Shown: positions 42,816 to 51,993, counted from the first letter of the stretch. The stretch is DNA of 64,000 nucleotides from Saprospiraceae bacterium (GCA_026129545.1 JAHCHX010000001.1:309501-373500); one strand, 5' to 3'. Numbers and translations are program-made. The notes: generated from the sequence alone by a model not told the origin.

Positions 42816-44939
42816 TCACCACCGCATCCGCGCTTGCAATTTCCAGACCTCTCTTTGTCCGGTGATGTTGGATGATGTCACGCCTCGCACTTGATTGGTG
42901 CGCTCGTAGCGCCCTTCGAGGCGCAGCCAGTCGTTGACCCGCCAATGCAGGTTGAAATACATCCGCGTGCCGCGCCCTGAAAAGGCGGGTATGGAAATGG
43001 CTGAAAAAAGGTCGTTTTCAAAGGCATAAATCCGCGAGTTGAAATCGTCGGTGTCGAACATGGCGTAGCGCAGCGTTCCGTGCACCGGCGAGCCAATGGG
43101 GCGCACCACCGCCTCCTGATAGGCAAGAAAGCCCCAAGTGCGTGCGTATCCCTGCACTTGGTAGCCCGTCCATTCCACCCGGCTGCGCAATTCCACCGAG
43201 GGACTCACCTTGCTGACGACGTGCAGGCGAAATCGGTCGCGCCGATTTTCGAGCAAGCCGCGCAGGTTGGGTTGTTCGGCCACGAACCCGTCTCGCTCTT
43301 TGGTCTCGCTCTGCCAAAGCGCATACACCGAGAAGGCGCGGCTTTTTGTCCAGAGCACCCGCGCCAAAAACTCTCGCCCTTGCGACGGCCCGCTCACGCC
43401 GAATCGCAGCCACGGGTGCCGCCACACATCCGCGTACAGGTTGATCTGCAAGCGCCGGATGTATCGAATGTCGGCACCGATATACATTCCCTGCTCGTTG
43501 GCCACGTTGGAGGTTTCGGCAAAAGGATTGGCCCAGACAGATTGGTAGTCCTTGCCCAGATGACGCTGCACGAGGCTGAGTGTGACGTGGCGGTCGGGCG
43601 AGAGCAACAGGCCGTTGATGGAAGCCAACCCGCCGTTGTCGCTGCGGGCGGTTTCGCCGAAAAGGAGCCAGTTGCGGCGGCGCCAGTTGTAGTCGAGGCT
43701 GAACCCCGCGAGTTGCTGGCCCCTGAACACGAACTGGTTGTAGTAGGAGGTGGCGGGGTTGAAGGGTTTGTCGTAGTGGAGCCAAAGGCCGTTGGCCGTG
43801 ATGTGGCCGTTTTTCCAGAGGTAAGCCGCCGAAAGGCCGCCCACCTGTTCGCGAATGGCTTTTTCATCGGCTATCTCGGCGGGAGTGCGGTGGAACCCCG
43901 AAGTTTGGATGGAGGTGAAAAGAATTTCGGGCGCGTCGAAGTCTGTGGTGTCGGACTGAATCTGGGCAATGTTGCCGTCGCGTCGCCGATTGGAGTAGAG
44001 TGCGGTGACTTCCACGTTTTTGCCAAGCGCCACCGTGGCCGCCGCGCCGCGAAAGAAATAGATTTCCCCGAAGGCCGAATAGGCGTTGATTTTGCGACCG
44101 CCGCGCATCACTGCGGTGGTCTCGGCAGATTTGCCGGGCGAAAAACCCGTCTGCAAGAGCAGCCCTTGGCCGAAACGGGCAGAGTAGTCGCCCAGCGCGA
44201 CGGCTCGAAATCGCTCGTTGAGGTTTTGGACAAAAAGATGGGCGCTGTAAAAATCGAAGCCGTGTTTGTTGCTGCCGCTGAAAAACGCCTCGCCGGGGTC
44301 GTTCTCTGCCGTGAAGCCAAATCGCAGGCGGTTGTCGAACGTGTGGCGATAGCGCAGTGCCCAGCCATCCGGCCTGCCTTCCGCGTTGCGGGGATAGTTT
44401 GGCGGCGACTGTCGCAGCCAGCGCATCAAAAATTCGTTGTTGCCTTCCACGAATCCCCTCATGATGCGCACGTTGCGTGTGTCGAGTCCCGTGCTGACCC
44501 TCGCATACGTCAGGATGCGTCGAATGTCGGCCAAGTCCCAACCGGGGATGGCTTGCAGTTCGTACTCGTTGAGCAGCGGCCCCAGCAGGTTGCGGTAGGC
44601 GATGAAATTTTCCACTTGGAGGTCGTTGAGCAGGCGCAGTTCGAGCAGGTCGGCACGAGTGGCGCGGTTGAGGTCGAGCGGGCGCAGCCGGTAGTTTTCG
44701 AGATTTTCCAGAAACAGTTGGGCATCGGTTTCGGAGGCGAGTTCGTTGTCGCGGAAGAAATTTTCGAGCAATTCGCCCGTAGAGGGGTCTTCGGTTTGCG
44801 CGGCAATAGAGGCGGGGAACAGGCAAGCAAGCCAGATGAGCCAAAGGCCCACGAGAGGAAGGTGTGGCAGCGGCAGTCGGCGAGGGCGCGATTTTTTTGG
44901 TGAAAGGTTTTGTGTAAAAAAGGTGCTTGTTTGCATCAT
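42816..44939 (-). CDS. Exported helix-hairpin-helix protein with predicted outer-membrane beta-barrel
   Basis: 707 residues. Signal peptide ends SIAAQ (~48). Residues ~88-147 hold two ComEA-type helix-hairpin-helix motifs (LDLNRATRADLLELRLLND; NEYELQAIPGWDLADIRRIL). The remaining ~550 residues show alternating aromatic strands typical of a transmembrane barrel (e.g. GWALRYRHTFDNRLRFGFT) ending in an aromatic strand WKLQARMRW. HHH motifs of this kind bind DNA non-specifically in competence proteins. The combination suggests an outer-membrane protein with a periplasmic DNA- or protein-binding domain, but no function is known to me. First gene of a likely two-gene operon. Confidence 0.82.
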   Translation of the reverse strand: MMQTSTFFTQNLSPKKSRPRRLPLPHLPLVGLWLIWLACLFPASIAAQTEDPSTGELLENFFRDNELASETDAQLFLENLENYRLRPLDLNRATRADLLELRLLNDLQVENFIAYRNLLGPLLNEYELQAIPGWDLADIRRILTYARVSTGLDTRNVRIMRGFVEGNNEFLMRWLRQSPPNYPRNAEGRPDGWALRYRHTFDNRLRFGFTAENDPGEAFFSGSNKHGFDFYSAHLFVQNLNERFRAVALGDYSARFGQGLLLQTGFSPGKSAETTAVMRGGRKINAYSAFGEIYFFRGAAATVALGKNVEVTALYSNRRRDGNIAQIQSDTTDFDAPEILFTSIQTSGFHRTPAEIADEKAIREQVGGLSAAYLWKNGHITANGLWLHYDKPFNPATSYYNQFVFRGQQLAGFSLDYNWRRRNWLLFGETARSDNGGLASINGLLLSPDRHVTLSLVQRHLGKDYQSVWANPFAETSNVANEQGMYIGADIRYIRRLQINLYADVWRHPWLRFGVSGPSQGREFLARVLWTKSRAFSVYALWQSETKERDGFVAEQPNLRGLLENRRDRFRLHVVSKVSPSVELRSRVEWTGYQVQGYARTWGFLAYQEAVVRPIGSPVHGTLRYAMFDTDDFNSRIYAFENDLFSAISIPAFSGRGTRMYFNLHWRVNDWLRLEGRYERTNQVRGVTSSNITGQREVWKLQARMRW

Positions 44940-45030
44940 TCAGCGGTTTTGCCAAGCGGCTGATTTTGGCCGAACAATGATAGGGCGAAATCGCCGTTTA
45001 TTCAGCTCCGAAAATTTGCGCCTCATTCAT

Positions 45031-45061
45031 TCTGACTTTAACAATCGCCGTTCTACTTTTG
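45031..45061 (+). promoter_or_regulatory. Promoter for the small lipoprotein pair
   Basis: TACTTTTG (45054-45061) is a perfect -7 element; a weaker -33 (TCTG, 45031-45034) lies 19 nt before it. The leader would be about 30 nt to the ATG at 45099. Confidence 0.5.
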
Positions 45062-45098
45062 CACGTCATTTTTTTTAACCAACAAAACGATTCTTGAC

Positions 45099-45332
45099 AT
45101 GAAAAAAACAATTCTGGGAATCTTCGCCGGGGCCGCACTCACCCTCTCCATGGCTTCCTGTGGCGAAAAGCTGCTTACACAAGAACAATTCGATGCCGAG
45201 GTGGCCAAAAAATTTGAGGCTGGCCGCGCTGCCGTCGAGAGCGAGATGACCGCCAAGTGCGATGCCGAGTTTGAAAACCGCGTTCAGGAGCGCGTGCGCC
45301 AACTCGATGTGCAGTCCGGCCAAGTGCAGTGA
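45099..45332 (+). CDS. Small coiled-coil lipoprotein
   Basis: 77 residues. Lipobox LSMASC (Cys21). The mature part is a single charged helix with several Glu/Lys/Arg heptads (FDAEVAKKFEAGRAAVESEM, AEFENRVQERVRQL) and one Cys in TAKCDAEFE. I do not recognise a family. It resembles the N-terminal half of the next gene's product (Met-rich start, AKCDAEFE/QKDAECTE), so the two are probably a duplicated pair, 60 bp apart. Confidence 0.7.
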   Translation: MKKTILGIFAGAALTLSMASCGEKLLTQEQFDAEVAKKFEAGRAAVESEMTAKCDAEFENRVQERVRQLDVQSGQVQ

Positions 45333-45392
45333 TGCCGCTCGTTCTGCTCACTCAATGTTCACTTCAAACCTTCACTGAAAAAATTCTCAACG

Positions 45393-45842
45393 ATGAATAA
45401 AAAATTGCTCACTCTCGGCGTAGCGGTGCTCGCCGTCGCATTCTTGGTCTTTTCCTCGTTCAAAAAGACCCGCGAACAACAAATGGCCGAAATTGACCAA
45501 ATGGTCACGATGAAATTGGACGAACTGCGCGCACAAAAAGATGCTGAATGCACCGAGCGCGTGAACGCGGAGGCTGACCGCCGCTTCCAAGCCGTGTTGG
45601 CAGAACGCGCGGCTGCCAAGCCCGGCCAAAAACAACCGTCGAAGCCAAAGCCCGGTAGCGGTGGCAAAGGCCCAAATGTTGACCCGCTTCCGCAACCATC
45701 TCCGAGCGACCCGCAGAAAGAACGCCCGGGTGCTGCTGGAAATCCAACTCCAGAACAACAAAAGGAGCGCCCAGGTGCGGCGAAACCCGGCGATGTAGAG
45801 CAGCAAAAGAAACGCCCCGGCGCTGCTGGAGGTGGCAACTAA
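45393..45842 (+). CDS. Membrane-anchored coiled-coil protein with Pro-rich repeat tail
   Basis: 149 residues. N-terminal hydrophobic anchor (~5-22), then a charged helix (~24-72) with QKDAECTERVNAEADRRF. The C-terminal ~75 residues are Pro/Gly/Lys-rich and contain three copies of QKxRPGAA (around PQKERPGAAG, QQKERPGAAK, QQKKRPGAAG). Such tails often cross or bind the cell wall. Related to the small lipoprotein just upstream; no known function. Confidence 0.7.
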   Translation: MNKKLLTLGVAVLAVAFLVFSSFKKTREQQMAEIDQMVTMKLDELRAQKDAECTERVNAEADRRFQAVLAERAAAKPGQKQPSKPKPGSGGKGPNVDPLPQPSPSDPQKERPGAAGNPTPEQQKERPGAAKPGDVEQQKKRPGAAGGGN

Positions 45843-45967
45843 TTTAAGATATACTTCGCGCCGCTAGGTTTTGGGCATGTCTGCAATCGCAATCTGCTAA
45901 AAATCAAGAACATCAATCATGTTCATCTAACAAATCCTAGCGAATCAAGGTATAATTTGAAAAAGCA

Positions 45968-46000
45968 AAAAGGCCGACGGGATATCCCCGCCGGCCTTTT
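45968..46000. terminator. Bidirectional terminator
   Basis: Arms 45968-45981 and 45987-46000 form a 14-bp stem (one G-U) with AAAA on the left and TTTT on the right, a classic two-way terminator between the convergent genes ending at 45842 (+) and 46024 (-). Confidence 0.9.
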
Positions 46001-46023
46001 CATTTAAAATCTTTCAAAAACAA

Positions 46024-46527
46024 TCACTTCGTGATGTTAAACGTGCAAGTTTCAGAAGTGCCGTCGGTGTATGTAACCGTATATGTAGCACTAATTGCAT
46101 TGCCAGTCAAAGTACCGCTGCCAGTGAATCTGCGCTGCGCAGGGTCTACATAATTGTTGAGTTCAAAGGCGTTTGCAGTGCCGGAGACTACTTTGATGTC
46201 TGCGTCCACATAGGAGCCGAAACCGCCAAAATTGGTGATGCGAATCCGTCTTTCGCTGATGCGTGTAATATTGACAGGCTGAGTCAACGCTCCACCACAA
46301 CCATCGGTACCTGTATAGCTACCGAGGAATTTGGTTGCCCATTCAACGTCGCATTTGCTGGAGGCTCCCAGTTCATATCCCGGGTCGCAGTCGCAAGTGC
46401 CTTCGATGCAAATGCCATTGGCACCGCATTCAACATCTTTGCAGGGGTCGGATTCGCCACAAGCAGGCATAAAGAGCAGGAAAGCGCCCATCACGAGGGC
46501 CGGAAGGAGAAACAGTTTTTTGCTCAT
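46024..46527 (-). CDS. Lipoprotein with EGF-like N-domain
   Basis: 167 residues. Lipobox LFMPAC (Cys23). Residues ~29-59 form an EGF-like Cys pattern (PCKDVEC, GANGICIEGTCDCDPGYEL, then a last Cys), unusual in bacteria but common in Bacteroidota surface lipoproteins. The rest (~60-167) is a beta-rich domain of the lipocalin/START-like small kind (FLGSYTGTDGC, FTGSGTLTGNAISATYTVTYTDG), with one Cys pair. No known function. Confidence 0.8.
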   Translation of the reverse strand: MSKKLFLLPALVMGAFLLFMPACGESDPCKDVECGANGICIEGTCDCDPGYELGASSKCDVEWATKFLGSYTGTDGCGGALTQPVNITRISERRIRITNFGGFGSYVDADIKVVSGTANAFELNNYVDPAQRRFTGSGTLTGNAISATYTVTYTDGTSETCTFNITK

Positions 46528-46579
46528 GTTCTGAAAATTTTTGAGAGTGATAGTAGAAAGTTTTGTTTAAAAAATCGTG

Positions 46580-46609
46580 CAAATGTAAAAAGAAACTGCG
46601 AACACCAAA
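46580..46609 (-). promoter_or_regulatory. Promoter of the EGF-like lipoprotein gene
   Basis: On the minus strand TTTG (46606-46609), 18 nt, then TACATTTG (46580-46587). Both fit the Bacteroidota consensus; leader about 45 nt to the ATG at 46527. Confidence 0.6.
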
Positions 46610-46642
46610 TCATTTGGACATTTCTTGCGCAAATGTACCCGG

Positions 46643-48295
46643 CTAATGCACTGTCAGTCTGCCTGTTACCCCCTTTCCATCTGCTCTGGTGGCTCTTATG
46701 AGCGCTATGCCAACAGGTGCCTGAATAGGGCAGGACAGGCTTAGGGATGGCTGCCCGAGTCGCTCTTTCAAGCGCAATAACGTCGCGCCTCTTCCATCAA
46801 GTATTTCCACGTTTATTTCCTGGCCGACAAAATCAACGGGGAGAATCATCTCGATTGGCTGGCCCGGAAGCACCGGATTGGGCATGAGGCGCAGCGGGCG
46901 GGCGACTTGCGGATTCCACGCGCTGGACGGCTCCAAGGTTGCGCAGGCGGTTTGCGAGCATCCTTTGGCATCGGCGACGGTGACGCAGTAAGTGCCGGGC
47001 GCGAGGTCGCTGACGACGGGGGTGGTGGAGCCGTTGTCCCACAAAATATCGTAGGGTGCCATGCCTCCACTGATGAGCAGCGCGATGGAACCTTCCGAGG
47101 CGTTGAGGTCGGCTTGGATGGTGGGTTTGGGCGACACGCTGAGGCTCAGATGCACCACTGTGTCGCAATTGGGGAATCCGTCAAGTTGAATGGTGTAATT
47201 GCCCGGCTGCGAAAAACTCATGCCTGCCATCGAATATGCCTCGCCTTCGCAAACCTCTGCCGTTTGGTATGATTCCACTGTGGGCGGTGGCGCTATTTCC
47301 ACGAGATATTCCGACTCGCAATGGTTGGAATCTGTGAGGAGCAGGCCGTATTCGCCACTTTGGGGGAATGTGGCGGATGGCAATTGCTCTCCGTTTTCCC
47401 ACATATAATAATAAGGAGTGGTGCCGCCCGATGCCTCGGCTGTGGCAAGGCCGGGCGAGCCGTCGCAGCCGAGCGCCGTGAGGGTGAACGACGCGCTCAG
47501 GGGGGCTGCTGGCTGCGCTATTTCGATGGTGTCGCTTTCCGAGTGTCCGCTTGCGCCCGTCACCGTGACCGAATAGGTGCCAGCGAGCAATTTGTTCAGA
47601 ATGGGGAAATTGATGCCTCCGTTGCTCCAATGGTAAAAAAGCCCGTTCGGGTCGCCATAGACCGTCACGCCGGCCACGCCCGTGCTGTCGCCGTGACATT
47701 TCACGTCCACGATTTTTGTGGTGGCTACCACGAAGGGTGGGGCGCTGTCGCCGCCGTATTCGAAGATGAAATGGTAGTTGAGGCCATTGTTGTTTTGCAC
47801 GAAAGTGCCTTCCGGGATGAAGTCGTCGCCGATGGTGTCTATTTCCGCAAAAAAATATATTTCCAGAACATAGCGTCTGCCCTCTGTCAGGCCATCTGTC
47901 AGGCTCGTGCTGGTGTCAATGCTGCGATAGCGGGTGGTGTAAGGCCCGACCAGCGTGTTGTAATCTTCCTGCAAATCGAGGCTGTGCCACGCGCCGCCGG
48001 GAAAGCCGTGCTCATACACGCGGTATCGGAGCGCCACGCTGGTCACGTTGTTTTCGCAACTTTCCCAAGTGGCGGCTTGGGCGCGCGCGATTTCGAGCGA
48101 CTGGAGATTGCCCAATGCGAAGCCGTTGAAGCCTAGCACGCCGGGACAGGGGGCCACCGCAAAACTGTCCTGTGTGCCGTTGATTTTTAGTGAAATGCTG
48201 GTGGAGCAGTCGCCCACGAAATTGTAGCCGCAGGCAGAGATGGGTTCTTTTGCGCAAAAAAGCAAAAAGACCAAGGCGGAGCAAAAGCGAAGCAT
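46643..48295 (-). CDS. SprB-repeat protein with T9SS type A sorting domain
   Basis: About 550 residues from the ATG at 48295, chosen because MLRFCSALVFLLF begins a signal peptide; the longer frame has no signal. A Cys-containing N-terminal domain (~20-200) is followed by a SprB unit (~205-275; DVKCHGDSTGVAGVTVYGDP, YHWSNGG, AGTYSVTVTGASG), a second related block, and a further SprB-like unit (~415-470; LISGGMAPYDILWDNGS, APGTYCVTVADAKGCS). The C-terminus (~480-550; LMPNPVLPGQPIEMIL) is a type A sorting domain. It is a small relative of the giant protein at the left of the window and probably a surface protein. CAAATGTA at 48338-48345 (TACATTTG, minus) is a likely -7 element. Confidence 0.85.
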   Translation of the reverse strand: MLRFCSALVFLLFCAKEPISACGYNFVGDCSTSISLKINGTQDSFAVAPCPGVLGFNGFALGNLQSLEIARAQAATWESCENNVTSVALRYRVYEHGFPGGAWHSLDLQEDYNTLVGPYTTRYRSIDTSTSLTDGLTEGRRYVLEIYFFAEIDTIGDDFIPEGTFVQNNNGLNYHFIFEYGGDSAPPFVVATTKIVDVKCHGDSTGVAGVTVYGDPNGLFYHWSNGGINFPILNKLLAGTYSVTVTGASGHSESDTIEIAQPAAPLSASFTLTALGCDGSPGLATAEASGGTTPYYYMWENGEQLPSATFPQSGEYGLLLTDSNHCESEYLVEIAPPPTVESYQTAEVCEGEAYSMAGMSFSQPGNYTIQLDGFPNCDTVVHLSLSVSPKPTIQADLNASEGSIALLISGGMAPYDILWDNGSTTPVVSDLAPGTYCVTVADAKGCSQTACATLEPSSAWNPQVARPLRLMPNPVLPGQPIEMILPVDFVGQEINVEILDGRGATLLRLKERLGQPSLSLSCPIQAPVGIALIRATRADGKGVTGRLTVH

Positions 48296-48448
48296 GGAAT
48301 AAACGCAGTTTGGTATTGGAACAGAAATAACATCAAGCAAATGTAGCTAAACGACTCGGGCATTTTTTTCAAAAAAACGAGTTTTGCCGGGTAGCGGCTG
48401 TTTTCATACCTTTCGACCCGCCAACGCTTCTCCTCGAACCATCGCACC

Positions 48449-49099
48449 ATGGAATATCACAAGTTGACCGTCTCAAAAACCGCCCATTATTGTATGCTCG
48501 GCCAGCCGGGCATGCACGTTCGGCAAATGTGGCTCGTGTGTCACGGCTACGCGCAATTGGCCTCGGAGTTTTTGGAAAATTTCAAATTGCTCGACGATGG
48601 TCACACGCTTGTGCTTGCGCCCGAAGGCATGAACCATTTTTACAAAAAAGGTTTCGCGGGCCCGGTCGGCGCCAATTGGATGACCAAGCACCACCGCGAA
48701 GACCAAATCGCCGACTATTCGCTCTATCTACAGACGCTCTACAGCCACTATGCCGAACAGATTCCTTACGACGTTCGCATCGTGTTGCTTGGTTTTTCGC
48801 AAGGCACGGCCACTGCCTGCCGGTGGGCGTTGCGCCATCACCCGCATTTTCACGACCTCGTGCTCTGGGCGGGCCTTCCTCCTGAAGACTTGGACTATGC
48901 CGCGCACCGCAACTATTTGTCCGACAAGAATCTCTACCTACTCTACGGCACCAGCGACCCTTTCCTGACACCTGACCGATTGAGCACGCTGCAAGAAATA
49001 GAGGACAGGAACGGGGTGGATTTTGAGGAAAAACCTTTTGACGGCGGACACGAAATTCCTTCAGAAGCACTTCGGCAATTGCTCCTCAATTTGAACTAA
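48449..49099 (+). CDS. Phospholipase/carboxylesterase-like alpha/beta-hydrolase
   Basis: 216 residues, no signal peptide, so probably cytoplasmic. Alpha/beta-hydrolase fold with WLVCHGYAQ (oxyanion), nucleophile Ser in LLGFSQGTATA (~122), Asp in YGTSDPFLT (~173) and His in FDGGHEIP (~203). It matches the small serine esterases of the phospholipase/carboxylesterase family (acyl-thioesterase-like). The substrate is unknown. The YfhO-family gene follows 48 bp later, with a possible promoter of its own between them. Confidence 0.85.
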   Translation: MEYHKLTVSKTAHYCMLGQPGMHVRQMWLVCHGYAQLASEFLENFKLLDDGHTLVLAPEGMNHFYKKGFAGPVGANWMTKHHREDQIADYSLYLQTLYSHYAEQIPYDVRIVLLGFSQGTATACRWALRHHPHFHDLVLWAGLPPEDLDYAAHRNYLSDKNLYLLYGTSDPFLTPDRLSTLQEIEDRNGVDFEEKPFDGGHEIPSEALRQLLLNLN

Positions 49100-49119
49100 G
49101 GAACATTTCAATACCTTCG
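49090..49119 (+). promoter_or_regulatory. Possible promoter for the YfhO-family gene
   Basis: TTTG (49090-49093), 18 nt, then TACCTTCG (49112-49119), one mismatch from TAnnTTTG. The -33 overlaps the end of the preceding coding sequence. Leader about 20 nt. Confidence 0.4.
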
Positions 49120-49147
49120 CCGCGCAGTAAATCAACATTCAAATCAC

Positions 49148-51694
49148 ATGGATTTTAAAAAATTCCTCCCCCATTTGATTGCCGTGGCCGTGCTGATGCT
49201 CGTGTCGGCGGTGTATTTCGCGCCCAACGCCTTCAATGGCAAGGTGCTGCCCCAGCCCGACAACGACAAGGCTCGCGCCATGCAGACCGAGTCTCATTAT
49301 TATGTGGAAAAAGAAGGCAAAGCGCCTTTGTGGACGAACAGCCCTTTCGGGGGGATGCCGGCCTACCAGATATACTCTTCTGTGGAAGGCAATTTGACGG
49401 AACCGGTCTTCAAAGCGTTGTTTCTCTGGAATGACTACACCTCCGTGTGGGCACAGGTTTTTGCGGCCATGTTCTGTATGTACTTGCTGTTGGGCGCTTT
49501 GAAGGCCGACTGGCGGGTGGCGATATTCGGCGCATTGGCCTATGGCATCACTTCTTACAACGTGGACATCCTCGAAGCGGGGCACTCCACCAAGATGGCG
49601 GCGTTGGCCATTGCGCCGGGGATGCTGGCCGGCATGGTGTTGGTTTTCAATGGGCGCTTGCTCTTGGGGGCTGGGATGCTGGCCTTGTTCACTTCGATTC
49701 AGATATACGCCAACCACGTTCAAATCACTTATTACACCCTGCTGCTGATGGGCATTTATTTCATCGCTCGTGAGGTGGATGCTATTCGGCACAAGGCATA
49801 TTTGTCGTGGGTGCGCTCGCTGGCGGTCACGTTGTTGGCCTTGGTGGTGGCTGCTGCATGCAATGTCTCGCGTCTTTGGCCTACTTATGAGTACAGCCAA
49901 GAGACGATTCGCGGCAAGTCGGAATTGAGCAAAGCCGCCGCCAGAGGCGATGGGCTTGACAAGGATTATTTGTTCGGCTGGAGCTATGGGGTGGGGGAGA
50001 GCTTCACGCTGCTCGTTCCGCATTATGCGGGTGGCGGTGCCAATGAGTCGTATAAAGACACGGAGTTGTTCAAGACTTTTGCCAGAAAATATAGCAATCA
50101 GCTGTCTCCGCAGCAAGCCAACCAACAAACGGCTGTACTCATGTACACGGGCGACCAGCCCTTTGTGGGCACAGCCATCTACTTCGGGGCAATTGTGTGT
50201 TTTCTGTTTTTGCTGGGTGCGCTGCTGGTGCCGGGCGATGCCAAATGGTGGCTTGCGGGCAGCGCCGTGTTTATGATTTCGTTGGCGTGGGGCAAGAATT
50301 TTTTCCTCAATCACTTGCTCTACAATTATTTCCCGATGTTCAACAAGTTCCGTGCGGTCTCGATGGCGCTGGGCATGGGTCAATTGTGTTTTGCGGCGTT
50401 GGCGGCTTTGGGTTTGCAAAAGCTTTGCGACCCCGACATCGCGCTCGAAAAGAAAAAAAGAGCGTTGCAAGTGGCGGCTGGCTCCACGTTGTTTTTGTGC
50501 CTGCTCGCCATTGTGTTTGCGCCCAATGTGGGGCAACGCGACGAGATGCTGGCTCAGGTGCCTGACCTGCTTGCTGCCTTGAAAAAAGACCGTGCGGCAT
50601 TGGTGCGCGGCGATGCGTTCCGCTCCATGGGTTTCATCTTCGCTGCCGCTGTGTTGATTTGGTTTTACCTGAAAGGCAGCCTTAAAGCCAGTCTGACGGT
50701 CGGCGGCATTGCGCTGCTGGCACTCACCGACCACTGGTTTGTGTGCAATCGCACCTTGGACGCTAGCAAGTACGAGAACAAAAAAGAAGCCCTTGCCCGC
50801 CCGCCGGAAGATGGTTTTGACATGGAAATCAAGCAAGACCAAGACATTCATTACCGTGTGCTCGACTATGCTCGGGGCAAAATGACGACCAACTGGATTA
50901 CGTCTTATTTCCACAAAAGCTTGAGCGGCTACCACGCGGCCAAACTCCAACGCTACCAAGATGTGGTGGAGCGATATTTTGGCGACGTGTACCCCGAGGA
51001 TGAAAATCGCTTGCCGGGTATTCTTCGGCTTGCGGGGATTTTCAATGTGAAATATGTGGTGAAACCGACCACCGAAATCGTGCGCAACCCCGCCGCGCTC
51101 GGCAATGCTTGGTTTGTGAAAGGATGGCGGGTCGTCGCCAATGGCGATGAGGAAATAGAGGCGCTTGGAATGCTCAATTTCCGCGACTCTGCCGTGGTGC
51201 AACAGTCGTTCGCTTCTGCTCTCGATGGGCTGAACATCCAACCCGACAGCAACGCCACCATCCGCCTGACGAGTTATCACCCCGACCGAATGGAATACGA
51301 GTACTCGGCCGCCACAGAGCAACTTGCTCTTTTTTCCGAAATGTGGTACCCACCTGCCAAAGGCTGGAAATGCTACCTCAACGGCCAGCCAGCCCCTGAC
51401 TTCATCAAGGCCGACTATCTCATCCGCGCCATGCGCTTGCCAGCGGGCCAAAATCAAAAATTGGAAATGCGCTTCGAGCCGCGCTCGTTCTACCTCGGCG
51501 AATCCATCTCAAAAGTGGCTTCCGTGTTGGCCTTGCTGCTGTTTTTTGGAGGGTTGTTCCTGTGGTATCGTCGCCATTCGCTCGGCGACCCGAACCAACT
51601 GGCGGATATTGAACCCGCCGAGAGGAAAGAAAAGCCCAAAAAGGCGACTCCCGCGGCTCCGGCGAAGAGCGGAGGGAAGAAAGGGAAAAGATAG
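49148..51694 (+). CDS. YfhO-family polytopic membrane protein
   Basis: 848 residues. Begins with a transmembrane helix (~8-26) and a long first loop with NSPFGGMPAYQ, typical of YfhO. About a dozen further helices follow to ~540, then a soluble domain (~540-785) and a last helix (~790-808), ending in a Lys-rich cytoplasmic tail. YfhO proteins resemble GT-C glycosyltransferases and have been linked to glycosylation of cell-wall polymers in Gram-positives; in Bacteroidota the role is unknown. Length is normal for the family. Convergent with the EAD-like gene, with a large palindromic element between. Confidence 0.88.
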   Translation: MDFKKFLPHLIAVAVLMLVSAVYFAPNAFNGKVLPQPDNDKARAMQTESHYYVEKEGKAPLWTNSPFGGMPAYQIYSSVEGNLTEPVFKALFLWNDYTSVWAQVFAAMFCMYLLLGALKADWRVAIFGALAYGITSYNVDILEAGHSTKMAALAIAPGMLAGMVLVFNGRLLLGAGMLALFTSIQIYANHVQITYYTLLLMGIYFIAREVDAIRHKAYLSWVRSLAVTLLALVVAAACNVSRLWPTYEYSQETIRGKSELSKAAARGDGLDKDYLFGWSYGVGESFTLLVPHYAGGGANESYKDTELFKTFARKYSNQLSPQQANQQTAVLMYTGDQPFVGTAIYFGAIVCFLFLLGALLVPGDAKWWLAGSAVFMISLAWGKNFFLNHLLYNYFPMFNKFRAVSMALGMGQLCFAALAALGLQKLCDPDIALEKKKRALQVAAGSTLFLCLLAIVFAPNVGQRDEMLAQVPDLLAALKKDRAALVRGDAFRSMGFIFAAAVLIWFYLKGSLKASLTVGGIALLALTDHWFVCNRTLDASKYENKKEALARPPEDGFDMEIKQDQDIHYRVLDYARGKMTTNWITSYFHKSLSGYHAAKLQRYQDVVERYFGDVYPEDENRLPGILRLAGIFNVKYVVKPTTEIVRNPAALGNAWFVKGWRVVANGDEEIEALGMLNFRDSAVVQQSFASALDGLNIQPDSNATIRLTSYHPDRMEYEYSAATEQLALFSEMWYPPAKGWKCYLNGQPAPDFIKADYLIRAMRLPAGQNQKLEMRFEPRSFYLGESISKVASVLALLLFFGGLFLWYRRHSLGDPNQLADIEPAERKEKPKKATPAAPAKSGGKKGKR

Positions 51695-51770
51695 AGAGGG
51701 TGCATTGCCTGCGCCTGTGGCAACCAATGCTTCGGTCCCGGTTGCGCTTGCGCTTGCTGCCGCTAAAATG

Positions 51771-51898
51771 AAATGAGGCCGTCTCACAAGTTTAAATTTC
51801 GACAGGATTAACAAGATTTACAGGTTTTTTGACCCGAAAATGGGCGCAAATCTTGTCAATCCTGTCAAACAAACATCACTTATGAGACGGCCTCATTT
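51771..51898. repeat. Nested palindrome (dispersed element, copy 2) between convergent genes
   Basis: Outer arms 51771-51791 and 51878-51898 pair over 21 bp with one mismatch, which becomes G-U on the minus strand. Inner arms 51801-51819 and 51848-51866 pair over 19 bp, again with one mismatch that is G-U on the minus strand. A T-run follows at 51896-51900. The inner part matches the element at 23286-23368. It probably ends transcription on both sides. The rest of the 299-bp gap between 51694 and 51994 holds no gene. Confidence 0.8.
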
Positions 51899-51993
51899 TT
51901 TCAAAGAAAGAATCTCTTTCTCGATGGCAAGCGTGCGTGTGATTCGCGTCGCCAAGTTTTCAGCGAACCATGCTGGCACCAATGCTTGGCTGG

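Noticed and set aside
43080..44903. 607-residue + strand frame opposite the HHH-barrel gene
   Set aside because: A composition shadow: His/Gly/Val/Ala-rich, no domain, fully covered by a well-supported minus-strand gene.
49139..51457. 772-residue open frame on the minus strand opposite the YfhO-family gene
   Set aside because: The + strand gene has clear membrane topology and family motifs; the reverse frame is open because of the codon bias of the real gene and has no recognisable domain or signal.
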